From contig CP001673.1 in NCBI GenBank assembly GCA_000023725.1, positions 754,342 through 818,341 on the forward strand: a stretch of DNA of 64,000 bases, written 5' to 3'. The translations under genes were made by a program, and so were the position numbers. Every line of letters begins with the position of its first letter. Within the stretch, counting starts at the first letter, position 1. Shown here one piece after another: positions 18,843 through 26,764 of the stretch. A model generated the notes under the pieces. It was not told where the DNA came from. It worked only from the letters and a program-made list of their open reading frames with translations, and ran no database searches. The stretch comes from Flavobacteriaceae bacterium 3519-10 (GTDB lineage: Bacteria; Bacteroidota; Bacteroidia; Flavobacteriales; Weeksellaceae).

Positions 18843-19616
18843 ATGATCGATACACATACACACCTATATTCAGAAGAATTCAGCAGCGACCGGGATGAAA
18901 TGATTCAGAGGGCTGTGGCCGCAGGAGTCACGAAGTTTTATCTTCCCGCCATCGATTCTTCTACTCACGCAAACATGCTTGCGCTCGAAGATCAGTATCC
19001 AGATAAAGTTATTGCGATGATGGGGCTTCACCCGTGTTCAGTAAAAGCTGAAACTTGGAAAAAGGAACTCGCTCTGGTCGAAGATTATCTCAGCAAGAAA
19101 AATTTCGCTGCGATCGGTGAGATCGGGATTGATTTGTATTGGGACAAAACCACTTTGGATATTCAGATAAAAGCTTTTGAGCGCCAAATCGACTGGGCTA
19201 TTGAAAGAGATTTACCGATCGTTATTCACACGCGAGAAAGTTTCGATGAAGTTTTCGCGGTTTTAGAAAGGAAGCAACATCCAAAATTACGCGGAATTTT
19301 CCATTGCTTTTCCGGCAATTTAGATCAGGCAAAACGAGCCATTGATCTTAATTTTATTTTAGGAATCGGTGGAGTAGTGACCTTTAAAAACGGTAAGATC
19401 GATCAGTTTCTGCATGAAATACCTTTAGAAAAAATAGTGCTCGAAACCGATTCGCCATATCTGGCGCCGGTTCCGCACCGCGGCAAAAGAAACGAAAGCG
19501 CTTACATCGGGTTGGTCGCGGGTAAACTCGTGGATATTTACGGGAAAAGTTTTGCTGAAATTGATAAAATTACGACGGAAAACGCGGAAAGGGTATTCAG
19601 CCCTAAAAATCTGTAA
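18843..19616 (+). CDS. TatD family metal-dependent hydrolase (DNase)
   Basis: 257 residues, the normal length. Metal ligands: His5 and His7 in MIDTHTHLY, Glu in GEIGIDLYWD, His in VIHTRES, His in FHCFSG, Asp in ETDSPYLAPVPHRGKRN. TatD proteins are TIM-barrel 3'-5' exonucleases acting on DNA and RNA ends, often linked to oxidative damage repair. Last gene of the 16323-19616 run. Confidence 0.93.
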   Translation: MIDTHTHLYSEEFSSDRDEMIQRAVAAGVTKFYLPAIDSSTHANMLALEDQYPDKVIAMMGLHPCSVKAETWKKELALVEDYLSKKNFAAIGEIGIDLYWDKTTLDIQIKAFERQIDWAIERDLPIVIHTRESFDEVFAVLERKQHPKLRGIFHCFSGNLDQAKRAIDLNFILGIGGVVTFKNGKIDQFLHEIPLEKIVLETDSPYLAPVPHRGKRNESAYIGLVAGKLVDIYGKSFAEIDKITTENAERVFSPKNL

Positions 19617-19642
19617 ATATAATATCGATCTAAACATAAAAA

Positions 19643-19672
19643 AAACGGGCAAAAATGCCCGTTTACTTTTTT
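19643..19672. terminator. Bidirectional intrinsic terminator
   Basis: An 8-bp stem AAACGGGC (19643-19650) pairs with GCCCGTTT (19657-19664). A run of A lies before it and T after it, so it can stop tatD transcripts on the plus strand and the convergent helicase transcripts on the minus strand. Confidence 0.85.
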
Positions 19673-19676
19673 CAAG

Positions 19677-20930
19677 TTATCTATTCCTCGTAAAATTACT
19701 CTTGTTGTTCGGTTTTTTAGAACCGATGCTTTCTCTGCCTTGCGCTCTTGGCCGCGGCGTGAAAGGTTTATTGTTCGAGTCTCTTTTTTCTTCTTTTAAG
19801 TTGTCTGTATGGAAGGGATGGTCTTTCTCAACCGGAATTTTCTTACCGATCAGTTTTTCGGTGCTTTTAAGATTCACCAGATCCAGGCCGTCTACAAAAG
19901 AGATGGAGCTACCATCTGCACCAGCTCTGCCGGTTCTTCCGATCCTGTGAACATAGGTTTCAGACACATCAGAAAGTTCGAAATTTACGACATATTTCAG
20001 TTCATCAATATCAATTCCGCGCGCTGCAATATCCGTCGCAACAAGAATTCTTGTTTTGCCCGACTTGAAATTGTTCAGTGCGTTCTGTCTTTGGTTCTGC
20101 GATTTGTTACCATGGATGGCTTCCGCAGAAATTTTGTGCGACTGCAGCTTCCGCGCGATTTTGTCAGCACCGTGTTTTGTTCTTGAAAATACAAGCACAG
20201 AATCTGAAATATCGTTCATCAGGATATGTGTCAGCAGTTCGAGTTTGTTTTCTTTTTCCACAAAATACACTTTCTGCTTAATGGTGTCGGCAGTGGCTGA
20301 AACGGGTGCTACTTCTACTTTTACCGGATTGGTAAGCATTGAATTGGCCAGTTTGCTGATCTCATCAGGGAATGTTGCTGAAAAAAACAGCGTCTGGCGT
20401 TTTGGTGGAAGTAGTTTTATAATTCTCTTTACATCGTGCACAAAGCCCATATCGAGCATTCGGTCGGCTTCGTCAAGAACGAAAATTTCCAGATTTTTAA
20501 GAGAAATAATTCCCTGCGAAATAAAATCGAGCAACCTTCCGGGCGTAGCCACCAGGATGTCGACGCCTTTTTTTAAAGCAGCTTCCTGCCCACTTTGTTT
20601 TACACCGCCGAAAACAACGAGGTTTCTGAGGCGAAGGTGTCTTCCGTAAGCGTTGAAGCTTTCTTCAATCTGGATCGCCAACTCTCGGGTTGGTGTTAAG
20701 ATCAAGGCTTTGATCTGGTTATTTCTGATGTTTTTTTCTGTTAAATTCTGCAGAATCGGTATGGCGAAAGCGGCTGTTTTTCCGGTTCCGGTCTGTGCCG
20801 TTCCTAAAAGGTCGCGGCCCTGCAGTATACTTGGGATCGCTTTTGCCTGAATTGGTGTAGGCTGCGTGTAACCTTCTTCCTGTAGCGCTTTCGCGATAGG
20901 ATCGATAAGTTGTAAGTCGGTAAAATTCAA
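19677..20930 (-). CDS. rhlE: DEAD-box RNA helicase, RhlE-like
   Basis: 417 residues. Core motifs: Q motif (EGYTQPTPIQAKAIP), AQTGTGKT, PTREL, TPGRLLDF, DEAD (LDEADRMLDMGF), SAT, and YVHRIGRTGRAG, then a short basic tail. The MLDMGFVHDVKRII stretch and short C-terminus fit RhlE rather than DeaD. The start codon is TTG (20928-20930): homologues begin at the same NFTDL position and no ATG is available. A 160-base leader with a terminator-like hairpin and a small ORF precedes it. Confidence 0.9.
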   Translation of the reverse strand: MNFTDLQLIDPIAKALQEEGYTQPTPIQAKAIPSILQGRDLLGTAQTGTGKTAAFAIPILQNLTEKNIRNNQIKALILTPTRELAIQIEESFNAYGRHLRLRNLVVFGGVKQSGQEAALKKGVDILVATPGRLLDFISQGIISLKNLEIFVLDEADRMLDMGFVHDVKRIIKLLPPKRQTLFFSATFPDEISKLANSMLTNPVKVEVAPVSATADTIKQKVYFVEKENKLELLTHILMNDISDSVLVFSRTKHGADKIARKLQSHKISAEAIHGNKSQNQRQNALNNFKSGKTRILVATDIAARGIDIDELKYVVNFELSDVSETYVHRIGRTGRAGADGSSISFVDGLDLVNLKSTEKLIGKKIPVEKDHPFHTDNLKEEKRDSNNKPFTPRPRAQGRESIGSKKPNNKSNFTRNR

Positions 20931-20940
20931 ATGAAATGTT

Positions 20941-21066
20941 TTAAATTAAAATAAAATGAGCTTCGTCATTCTTTTTAGTAATGAAACGAGGGAATGAATT
21001 AAGAAAATCGCGTGAAATTTTCAGGGTTCCGCAGGTGGCGGATTCATCAAGAATGGCATCGTTCAT
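20941..21066 (-). CDS. Possible 41-residue leader ORF upstream of rhlE
   Basis: An ATG directly after the U run of a terminator-like hairpin opens a 41-codon frame that ends (TAA at 20941-20943) 10 bases before the rhlE TTG. The peptide is mixed polar and hydrophobic (it starts MNDAILDESATCG and ends EAHFILI) and has no recognised family. It could be a translated leader peptide that couples to the helicase start, or a chance frame. Confidence 0.3.
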   Translation of the reverse strand: MNDAILDESATCGTLKISRDFLNSFPRFITKKNDEAHFILI

Positions 21067-21091
21067 AAAAAATCCTTCCGGCGAGGAAGGA
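21067..21091 (-). terminator. Terminator-like hairpin (attenuator candidate) in the rhlE leader
   Basis: On the minus strand TCCTTCC pairs with GGAAGGA around a TCGCC loop and is followed by six T. It lies only about 10 bases after the predicted start of transcription and upstream of rhlE, so it would end transcripts early unless bypassed. Confidence 0.55.
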
Positions 21092-21103
21092 GTTTTCGTG
21101 CTG

Positions 21104-21111
21104 CAAATATA
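21104..21111 (-). promoter_or_regulatory. -7 promoter box for the rhlE leader transcript
   Basis: TATATTTG on the minus strand matches TAnnTTTG, about 170 bases before the rhlE start codon. Confidence 0.5.
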
Positions 21112-21139
21112 GTGTAAATTTATTTAGTATGGTCTCGCG

Positions 21140-21628
21140 CTAATCGCTAACCTTCGTCCAGGTCTGCGTTTTGCGTAATCCTTCAATAAAATCGTAAAGT
21201 TCATCCAGTTTCTGTGTTCCGCGTTTGCCGTAATCTTCAATGTTTTTCTGCGTACCGTCCGCGAACGTAATTCTTAAATTCGAAGTGGGTAAATCGGTCA
21301 CATTTTTGTTTCCGTAGTAATTGTTTAATGCTTTTGGGTTTAAAGAATCCAGCATTGTAAGCAGTTTGATGTAATCTGCTTCTTTAATTGTTGCTTTAAA
21401 AGTGCCTTCACGCGGTGCTGAAAATTCGTCTTTTGAACGGCCTTCGGTAAACGTAAATCTCTCCGCTTCGATAATTGCGTCCCGGTCAGGGTTGATGGTG
21501 ATTTTAAAAATAGGGCAAAAGCCGAAACATGCACCGGCTTCATATTCAATCTGCGAATATTTCGGTGAAGCGGTTGTAGCACAGGACATCATTAATGCCA
21601 ATGCGAATAGAGTGAACAGATATTTCAT
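21140..21628 (-). CDS. DUF6438 lipoprotein
   Basis: 162 residues from the ATG at 21628; an in-frame start 21 codons upstream exists, but only from here does a proper lipoprotein signal (MKYLFTLFALALMMSC) begin. The hallmark GACFGFCPIFKITI near the N-terminus and a LRITFADGTQKNIEDYG strand fit DUF6438, a Bacteroidota family of unknown function. The paired cysteines of ACFGFC may form a disulfide or bind metal. It is downstream of obgE on the same strand and could be read from it. Confidence 0.75.
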   Translation of the reverse strand: MKYLFTLFALALMMSCATTASPKYSQIEYEAGACFGFCPIFKITINPDRDAIIEAERFTFTEGRSKDEFSAPREGTFKATIKEADYIKLLTMLDSLNPKALNNYYGNKNVTDLPTSNLRITFADGTQKNIEDYGKRGTQKLDELYDFIEGLRKTQTWTKVSD

Positions 21629-21716
21629 TTTTATAATTTGGTTGATGGTTTCAACTATTATTCCAAAAAAAAAAGATTTGAGGTATTTCAAATCTATTTT
21701 TAATTTCTACTGGTTT

Positions 21717-22700
21717 TTAACCATGTAACTTCTTCCAGATGGCGTCTTTCAGTTCCATCAGACCTTCTTGGGTGACTGAAGAGAAGAAAATGGGTTGTCG
21801 GTTTTCGGGGAATTTTTTTGATATTTCCTTTTTCAGTTCTTCATCCAGCATATCGGCTTTGGAAATGGATAGGATGAAATCTTTATCCAAAAGTTCAGGG
21901 TTGAATTCTTTAAGTTCGTTTTCAAGGATTTTAAATTCCTGAAAATAATCTTCCGCGTCAGCCGGAATTAAAAACAAAAGGATCGAGTTTCGCTCAATAT
22001 GTCTGAGGAAACGGTGTCCGAGGCCTTTGCCTTCTGCTGCTCCTTCTATAATTCCCGGGATATCCGCCATCACAAATGATTTGTAATTCCGGTAATCTAC
22101 AATTCCGAGGTTTGGAGTGAGTGTGGTAAAGGCGTAATCTGCAATTTTTGGTTTAGCCGCCGAAACCGCCGCCAAAAGTGTGGATTTACCTGCATTTGGA
22201 AAGCCTACAAGACCTACATCAGCTAAAAGTTTCAACTCAAAAGTCACAAAACCTTCTTCACCGGGAAGTCCCGGCTGCGCATAACGCGGAGTCTGGTTGG
22301 TAGAAGATTTAAAATGCTCGTTACCCAATCCGCCTTTTCCACCATGCATAATGATGATTTCCTGTCCGTCTTCAAGGATTTCGGCAATCACTTCGCCTTC
22401 TTCATTTTTTGCAATGGTACCAATCGGCACATTGATATAAACGTCGTCGCCATAGGCGCCGGTAAGTTGGTTTTTCTGGCCGTTGTGCCCGCGCTCCGCT
22501 TTTATGTGACGCGTAAAACGCAGCGGAAGAAGCGTCCATTCGTGGGCGTTTCCTTTCATAATCACGTGGCCACCACGGCCGCCATCGCCACCGTCGGGAC
22601 CGCCTTTCGGAATATATTTTTCACGGCGAAGATGCGCAGAACCTGCACCGCCATGACCACTTTTACAGTGGATTTTTACGTAATCAACGAAATTCGACAT
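21717..22700 (-). CDS. obgE: GTPase Obg
   Basis: 327 residues. The glycine-rich Obg fold fills ~1-158 ([31 protein letters not shown]), then a GTPase domain with G1 [10 protein letters not shown]3 DIPG and G4 SKAD. Obg binds the large ribosomal subunit and links ribosome assembly to nucleotide state. There is no C-terminal OCT domain, which is normal for this phylum. It is third in a minus-strand run hpt-adk-obgE. Confidence 0.96.
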   Translation of the reverse strand: MSNFVDYVKIHCKSGHGGAGSAHLRREKYIPKGGPDGGDGGRGGHVIMKGNAHEWTLLPLRFTRHIKAERGHNGQKNQLTGAYGDDVYINVPIGTIAKNEEGEVIAEILEDGQEIIIMHGGKGGLGNEHFKSSTNQTPRYAQPGLPGEEGFVTFELKLLADVGLVGFPNAGKSTLLAAVSAAKPKIADYAFTTLTPNLGIVDYRNYKSFVMADIPGIIEGAAEGKGLGHRFLRHIERNSILLFLIPADAEDYFQEFKILENELKEFNPELLDKDFILSISKADMLDEELKKEISKKFPENRQPIFFSSVTQEGLMELKDAIWKKLHG

Positions 22701-22751
22701 AAAATAAATAATTTTAAACCTGAAGCTTTAGCTGTGTTGCTTCTTCAGATT

Positions 22752-23330
22752 TTACTTAAGTTTTTCAACTTCAGCAAAGAGTTTGGCAGAAATTTCATCA
22801 ATTTCCCCAACGCCGTTTACTTCGACGTATTTGCCCTGCTGTTTGTACAGTTCCGCAACTTCTGCGGTTTTTGCGTAATATTCTTTGATGCGGTTTCGGA
22901 TGATTTCTTCGTTAGAATCATCGGTTCTTCCGCTGGTCTGGCCTCTTTTCAAAAGTCTTTCAACCAGGATCTCATCATCTACAATAAGAGAAAGGCAGAC
23001 TGAAATCTCAGTACCCAACTCAGTTTTCACAATTTCCTCAAGTGCTTCCGTCTGATTTACAGTTCGCGGATAGCCATCGAAAATAAAACCGTTTGTACCG
23101 GTTGTTTTCTTCACTTCATCAATCAGCATTTCCGTCGTCACTTCGTCCGGCACCAAATGTCCTTTGTCTATAAAAGATTTCGCCATCTTTCCGAGTGCGG
23201 TATCGTTTTTCATATTGAAGCGGAAAAGATCGCCTGTTGAAATCTGCTTTAAATTATATTTCTCGATTAAATGCTGTGCCTGTGTGCCTTTTCCACTGCC
23301 CGGAGGACCGAAGAGAACGATGTTTATCAT
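22752..23330 (-). CDS. adk: Adenylate kinase
   Basis: 192 residues. P-loop GPPGSGKGT at 8-16; FDGYPRT and RGQTSGRTDD mark the NMP-binding and short lid regions. The lid is of the short type with no zinc cysteines. It converts ATP + AMP to 2 ADP. It lies between obgE and hpt on the minus strand, 51 bases before obgE. Confidence 0.97.
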   Translation of the reverse strand: MINIVLFGPPGSGKGTQAQHLIEKYNLKQISTGDLFRFNMKNDTALGKMAKSFIDKGHLVPDEVTTEMLIDEVKKTTGTNGFIFDGYPRTVNQTEALEEIVKTELGTEISVCLSLIVDDEILVERLLKRGQTSGRTDDSNEEIIRNRIKEYYAKTAEVAELYKQQGKYVEVNGVGEIDEISAKLFAEVEKLK

Positions 23331-23386
23331 TGTAACGATTTTGAAATTCTAAATGTGAGGTTGTTAATTATAGCTTTTCTATACAG

Positions 23387-23941
23387 TTATTCATTAATCC
23401 GGCCTTCTTCTAGCTGATAGAGGTCTTTAAGATTCCGGCCAAGTTCATCATAATCCAGCCCGTAGCCCAGTACAAATTTGTTCGGAATCTCCTTGCCGAT
23501 ATAATCTAACTTGAAATCTTTTTTATAAACATCCGGTTTTAAAAGGAATGAAGCCAGTTTAACCGATTTAGGACGCTGGGTTTCGGTGAAATATTTGAAA
23601 AGACTTTCAACAGTATTTCCGGTATCCACGATGTCTTCAACCAAAATGATGTGGCGGTCTCTGATGTCCTTCGTAAGCTCCATTTTCTGGTAAACAATAC
23701 CTGTAGACTGCGTACCGGAGTAAGAACTCATCTGGATAAAAGCAATTTCGCATTTCCCCGGATAATGTTTAAGCAAATCTGAAAAAAACATAATTACACC
23801 ATTAAGCACACCCACGAAAATGGGAGTCTCATCTTTGTAATCTTCATAAATTTTCAGTGCTGTTGCTTTTACGATTTCCTGAATTTCTGCGTCCCTAAGG
23901 TATGGGATAAAGGTTTTGTCGTGAATGTGTATAGACTCCAT
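23387..23941 (-). CDS. hpt: Hypoxanthine phosphoribosyltransferase
   Basis: 184 residues from the ATG at 23941; a TTG 12 bases further upstream is in frame but is less likely. The PRPP-binding loop is ILVEDIVDTGNTV; FVGVLNGVIMFFSDLL and MSSYSGTQSTG fit HPRT. It salvages hypoxanthine (and guanine) to the nucleotide. First gene of the run with adk and obgE, and divergent from purA, so purine salvage and AMP synthesis genes sit back to back. Confidence 0.93.
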   Translation of the reverse strand: MESIHIHDKTFIPYLRDAEIQEIVKATALKIYEDYKDETPIFVGVLNGVIMFFSDLLKHYPGKCEIAFIQMSSYSGTQSTGIVYQKMELTKDIRDRHIILVEDIVDTGNTVESLFKYFTETQRPKSVKLASFLLKPDVYKKDFKLDYIGKEIPNKFVLGYGLDYDELGRNLKDLYQLEEGRINE

Positions 23942-23957
23942 ATATTTTAGCAAAGTG

Positions 23958-23965
23958 CAAATTTA
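23958..23965 (-). promoter_or_regulatory. -7 promoter box for hpt-adk-obgE
   Basis: On the minus strand TAAATTTG matches TAnnTTTG, 16 bases before the hpt ATG. Confidence 0.6.
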
Positions 23966-24092
23966 GGGTTTTTTAAGGAACTTGATATTCTTTAATCGCT
24001 CAGCGCAAGCATTTACTGATTATTTATGATGATTTGGTCAGTGTTCAGTTTTTATTTTGCCCTAAAATTTTGCCTGCCATACATATAAAATC

Positions 24093-24100
24093 TATTTTTG
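24093..24100 (+). promoter_or_regulatory. -7 promoter box for purA
   Basis: TATTTTTG matches TAnnTTTG; a TTTG at 24069-24072 lies 20 bases upstream as the -33 element. The ATG follows 24 bases after the box. Confidence 0.7.
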
Positions 24101-24124
24101 TAGAAATCTAAAAAGAAGCAGAAT

Positions 24125-25411
24125 ATGTCAACTTATGTGGTTGTAGGCCTTCAGTATGGTGATGAAGGAAAAGGGAAAATCACTGACGTACTGTCGGCAA
24201 AGTCCGATTACGTGGTGCGCTTTCAGGGCGGCGACAATGCCGGACATACCGTGTACGCAGGTGAAGAGAAATTTGTACTCCATTTATTGCCCTCCGGCGT
24301 ATTGCAGTGCAAAGGCAAATGCATCATCGCCAACGGAGTAGTGGTGAATCCTAAAGCTTTCCTCAAAGAAATAGGCCAGATTGAAGAAAAAGGCATGCGT
24401 ACAGACCATGTTTTTATCAGCCGCAGAGCGCACGTCATCATGCCTTACCATATTTTGCTCGATACGTACCGCGAAGAAGAAACCGGCGGAACCTTCATCG
24501 GAACTACTAAAAAAGGAATCGGTCCGTGCTACGAAGATAAAATAGCAAGAGTTGGGATCAGGATGGTAGATTTGCTGAACCCAGATGTTTTAGCTGAAAA
24601 AATCAGGAAAAATCTAAAGATTAAGAATTCGCTTTTTGAAAAATATTTCGAAAAACCTACTTTGGAGTTCGACCAGATTTATAATGAATTTCTTGAGCTG
24701 GGTGAAAAACTTAAAGACCGGATCGTCGATACAGAAGTGGAGCTCAACGAAGCCATCCGCGACGGCAAGAATATTCTGTTCGAAGGTGCACAGGCCGCAA
24801 TGCTTGATATTGATTTCGGGACTTATCCGTTCGTTACTTCATCGTCACCCACAACAGGCGGCGTTTGTTCAGGTGCCGGTGTGCCGCCAACGAGTCTGAA
24901 AAATTTAATCGGAGTTGCAAAAGCGTACACAACCCGCGTCGGCGAAGGACCGTTTCCAACAGAACTTAATGATGATTTGGGCGAAAAGATCCGCAAGATC
25001 GGTTTTGAATTTGGAGCCACCACCGGAAGGCCACGCAGAACGGGTTGGCTGGATCTGGTTTCGCTGAAGCATGCGACAATGATCAACGGGATCAATAATC
25101 TGGTGATCACGAAGCTTGATGTGCTTTCAGGTATTTCACCTTTAAAGATCGCCACAAAATATAAAACGGAAGACGGTAAAATAATCGATTATTTCACCTC
25201 TTCTACCACGAAGCTGTACAATTACGAACCGGTATATGAGGAGCTCGAAGGTTGGGAAGAAGATATTACCCACGCCCGGACTTACGACGAGCTGCCTCAA
25301 AACGCGAAAAAATACATCGAGTTTATCGAAAATTATCTTGGTATCAATGTTTATCTGGTTTCAGTAGGACCGGAAAGAAGCCAGAATATCATTCGGAAAG
25401 AACTTTTTTAA
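24125..25411 (+). CDS. purA: Adenylosuccinate synthase
   Basis: 428 residues. GLQYGDEGKGKITD at the N-terminus is the GTP/catalytic loop; GDNAGHTV, the GTTKKGIGPCYEDK region, QAAMLDIDFGTYPFVTSS and TTGRPRRTGWLD are all family signatures. It joins IMP and aspartate using GTP, the first step from IMP to AMP. Single gene with its own promoter and terminator; divergent from hpt. Confidence 0.97.
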   Translation: MSTYVVVGLQYGDEGKGKITDVLSAKSDYVVRFQGGDNAGHTVYAGEEKFVLHLLPSGVLQCKGKCIIANGVVVNPKAFLKEIGQIEEKGMRTDHVFISRRAHVIMPYHILLDTYREEETGGTFIGTTKKGIGPCYEDKIARVGIRMVDLLNPDVLAEKIRKNLKIKNSLFEKYFEKPTLEFDQIYNEFLELGEKLKDRIVDTEVELNEAIRDGKNILFEGAQAAMLDIDFGTYPFVTSSSPTTGGVCSGAGVPPTSLKNLIGVAKAYTTRVGEGPFPTELNDDLGEKIRKIGFEFGATTGRPRRTGWLDLVSLKHATMINGINNLVITKLDVLSGISPLKIATKYKTEDGKIIDYFTSSTTKLYNYEPVYEELEGWEEDITHARTYDELPQNAKKYIEFIENYLGINVYLVSVGPERSQNIIRKELF

Positions 25412-25415
25412 ACCA

Positions 25416-25447
25416 AAAACTGCGGAACATCTTCCGCAGTTTTTTTT
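25416..25447. terminator. Strong bidirectional intrinsic terminator
   Basis: A 12-bp stem AAAACTGCGGAA (25416-25427) pairs with TTCCGCAGTTTT (25432-25443), with a CATC loop and a long T run. It lies between convergent purA and the muramidase gene and can serve both. Confidence 0.9.
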
Positions 25448-25457
25448 GATTTAAATT

Positions 25458-26279
25458 TCAGCTGTATTTTTCGTACGCTTTTTTCAGTTTTTCATCGTAC
25501 TGATTCTTTTTGTAGCCTGCGCCGTTGTACTTGAGCGCCACTTTTGCCCAGTTTTTACTTCGGAGGTCTGCCATAATTTTATTTACTTCCAGAAATTTTC
25601 CGAATGCAAGCAGGTGTTCGCGTTCATGAAGATGCATGTGATCCACGAAGTTCTGAACCGACGGGTATCCCAGGCTTTTTGCGTGATAACCCATGATCTG
25701 GAAGCTTCCCCATGAGCATGCAGCCAGCGCCGCTTCTTTCACTTTCGGGTCGATGCTGATAGCGATTGCCTGGTTCAGCCGGTCGTACTCTTTGGCGCCG
25801 CCCACATAAAAAGATTTTGTCCATTTTGGATACAGCACATTCCGGTTCGTGGTGTTTAAAAGTTTCTCCGGATTAATCCCACTTTTCCTAAGCTGCTGCC
25901 AGAAACAGTGTCCTTCGAAAAGAATTTTGGGTTTGCCGTTGATCAGGAAACCTTTACCGCTGCTTTCAACTTCATTCACGGCTTTCACGGCCGCCAGTTC
26001 AAGGTTGAAGCTTTTAGCAAAATCTTTAAGGTCCTGCTCACTGAGAAACAGGTTGTTTGTTTTAAATATTTTTGAACTTTTGTCCATCAGAACCTGCCAG
26101 GTCTTCATACCGACAACACCGTCGACGACGAGCGCATTTTTCTTTTGAAAATCTTTCACCGCGGCATCAACCTCTGCGGTGAACGAATCTGAGATCTTAA
26201 CAGGATAGCCAAGTTTGCTGAGCATCTCGCATAGCGTGTAAACCGCTGGGGCTTTTGCTTTTACTTTTAAAGTAATCAT
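25458..26279 (-). CDS. N-acetylmuramidase with peptidoglycan-binding domain
   Basis: 273 residues. An N-terminal peptidoglycan-binding-like three-helix domain (~10-65: LCEMLSKLGYPV, AAVKDFQKKNALVVDGVVGMKTW) is followed by an N-acetylmuramidase domain (PF11860/DUF3380 type; ~80-270) with AVNEVESSGKGFL, where a Glu is the likely catalytic residue, and ALAACSWGSFQIMGYH. It would cut the glycan strands of peptidoglycan. No signal peptide is visible; this layout is best known from phage endolysins. No phage genes lie nearby. Confidence 0.85.
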   Translation of the reverse strand: MITLKVKAKAPAVYTLCEMLSKLGYPVKISDSFTAEVDAAVKDFQKKNALVVDGVVGMKTWQVLMDKSSKIFKTNNLFLSEQDLKDFAKSFNLELAAVKAVNEVESSGKGFLINGKPKILFEGHCFWQQLRKSGINPEKLLNTTNRNVLYPKWTKSFYVGGAKEYDRLNQAIAISIDPKVKEAALAACSWGSFQIMGYHAKSLGYPSVQNFVDHMHLHEREHLLAFGKFLEVNKIMADLRSKNWAKVALKYNGAGYKKNQYDEKLKKAYEKYS

Positions 26280-26359
26280 GTTTATGTGTTTTTAGTTTTT
26301 AAGAGGGGGTTTCATGCATTTTTCGCAGATCAATCCGATGAGAAAAAGTGATTTGAAGT

Positions 26360-26461
26360 TTATTTACTTTCTTTCTGGGTGAATTCGATGGTTTTCAGCA
26401 GCCCCATACTTTTCAGATTCGGATTTACTGCGTAGTATTTTTTGTAGGAAATGATAAGGAT
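26360..26461 (-). pseudogene. Possible gene remnant, 33 codons without a start
   Basis: Between an in-frame TGA (26462-26464) and TAA (26360-26362) the minus strand reads 33 codons with a protein-like composition (SYKKYYAVNPNLKSMGLL, then IEFTQKESK). The only ATG is internal at codon 19. It may be the 3' end of a decayed gene; it could also be chance. Confidence 0.25.
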
Positions 26462-26622
26462 TCAAGTACTTATTCGGAAAAGAAAATTTTAAATCGAAAC
26501 GCAATTATTCATTCAAAATTAAGGAAAGTATTCTTTCATTGTTGTTTTATGGTTAAATATTTCCATGTAATGATGCAAATAATGAAAGTTGTTTAAGTGT
26601 TTAAATAGCTATATTAAAAATC

Positions 26623-26637
26623 ATATCACTATGATAT
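26623..26637. promoter_or_regulatory. Inverted repeat ATATCA-N3-TGATAT upstream of tonB
   Basis: A perfect 6-bp dyad with a 3-base spacer lies 47 bases before the tonB -7 box. This is a reasonable site for a dimeric regulator; which one is unknown. Confidence 0.3.
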
Positions 26638-26683
26638 AAATAGTATTTGTGTAAAATCGATGCAAATGCGGCTTATATTTTGA

Positions 26684-26691
26684 TACATTTG
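26684..26691 (+). promoter_or_regulatory. -7 promoter box for tonB
   Basis: TACATTTG matches TAnnTTTG, 73 bases before the tonB ATG. No clear -33 TTTG lies at the right distance. Confidence 0.4.
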
Positions 26692-26764
26692 TAAGCATAT
26701 TACTGTTGTGGTATAATAATGATAGCTTGATATAAAATGTATTTTAATCCTAAATCCACTCAAA

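Larger units (their letters stand above)
26280..26764. other. 485-base intergenic region between the muramidase gene and tonB
   Basis: AT-rich. It holds a short coding-like remnant on the minus strand (26360-26461), a 15-base dyad (26623-26637) and the tonB promoter box (26684-26691). The element TGATATAAA occurs twice, at 26632-26640 and 26728-26736. No further gene was found. Confidence 0.6.

Noticed and set aside
20056-20649. 197-codon plus-strand ORF
   Set aside because: Antisense shadow of rhlE, which has all helicase motifs.
22314-23003. 229-codon plus-strand ORF
   Set aside because: Runs antisense across obgE and adk; no recognisable features.
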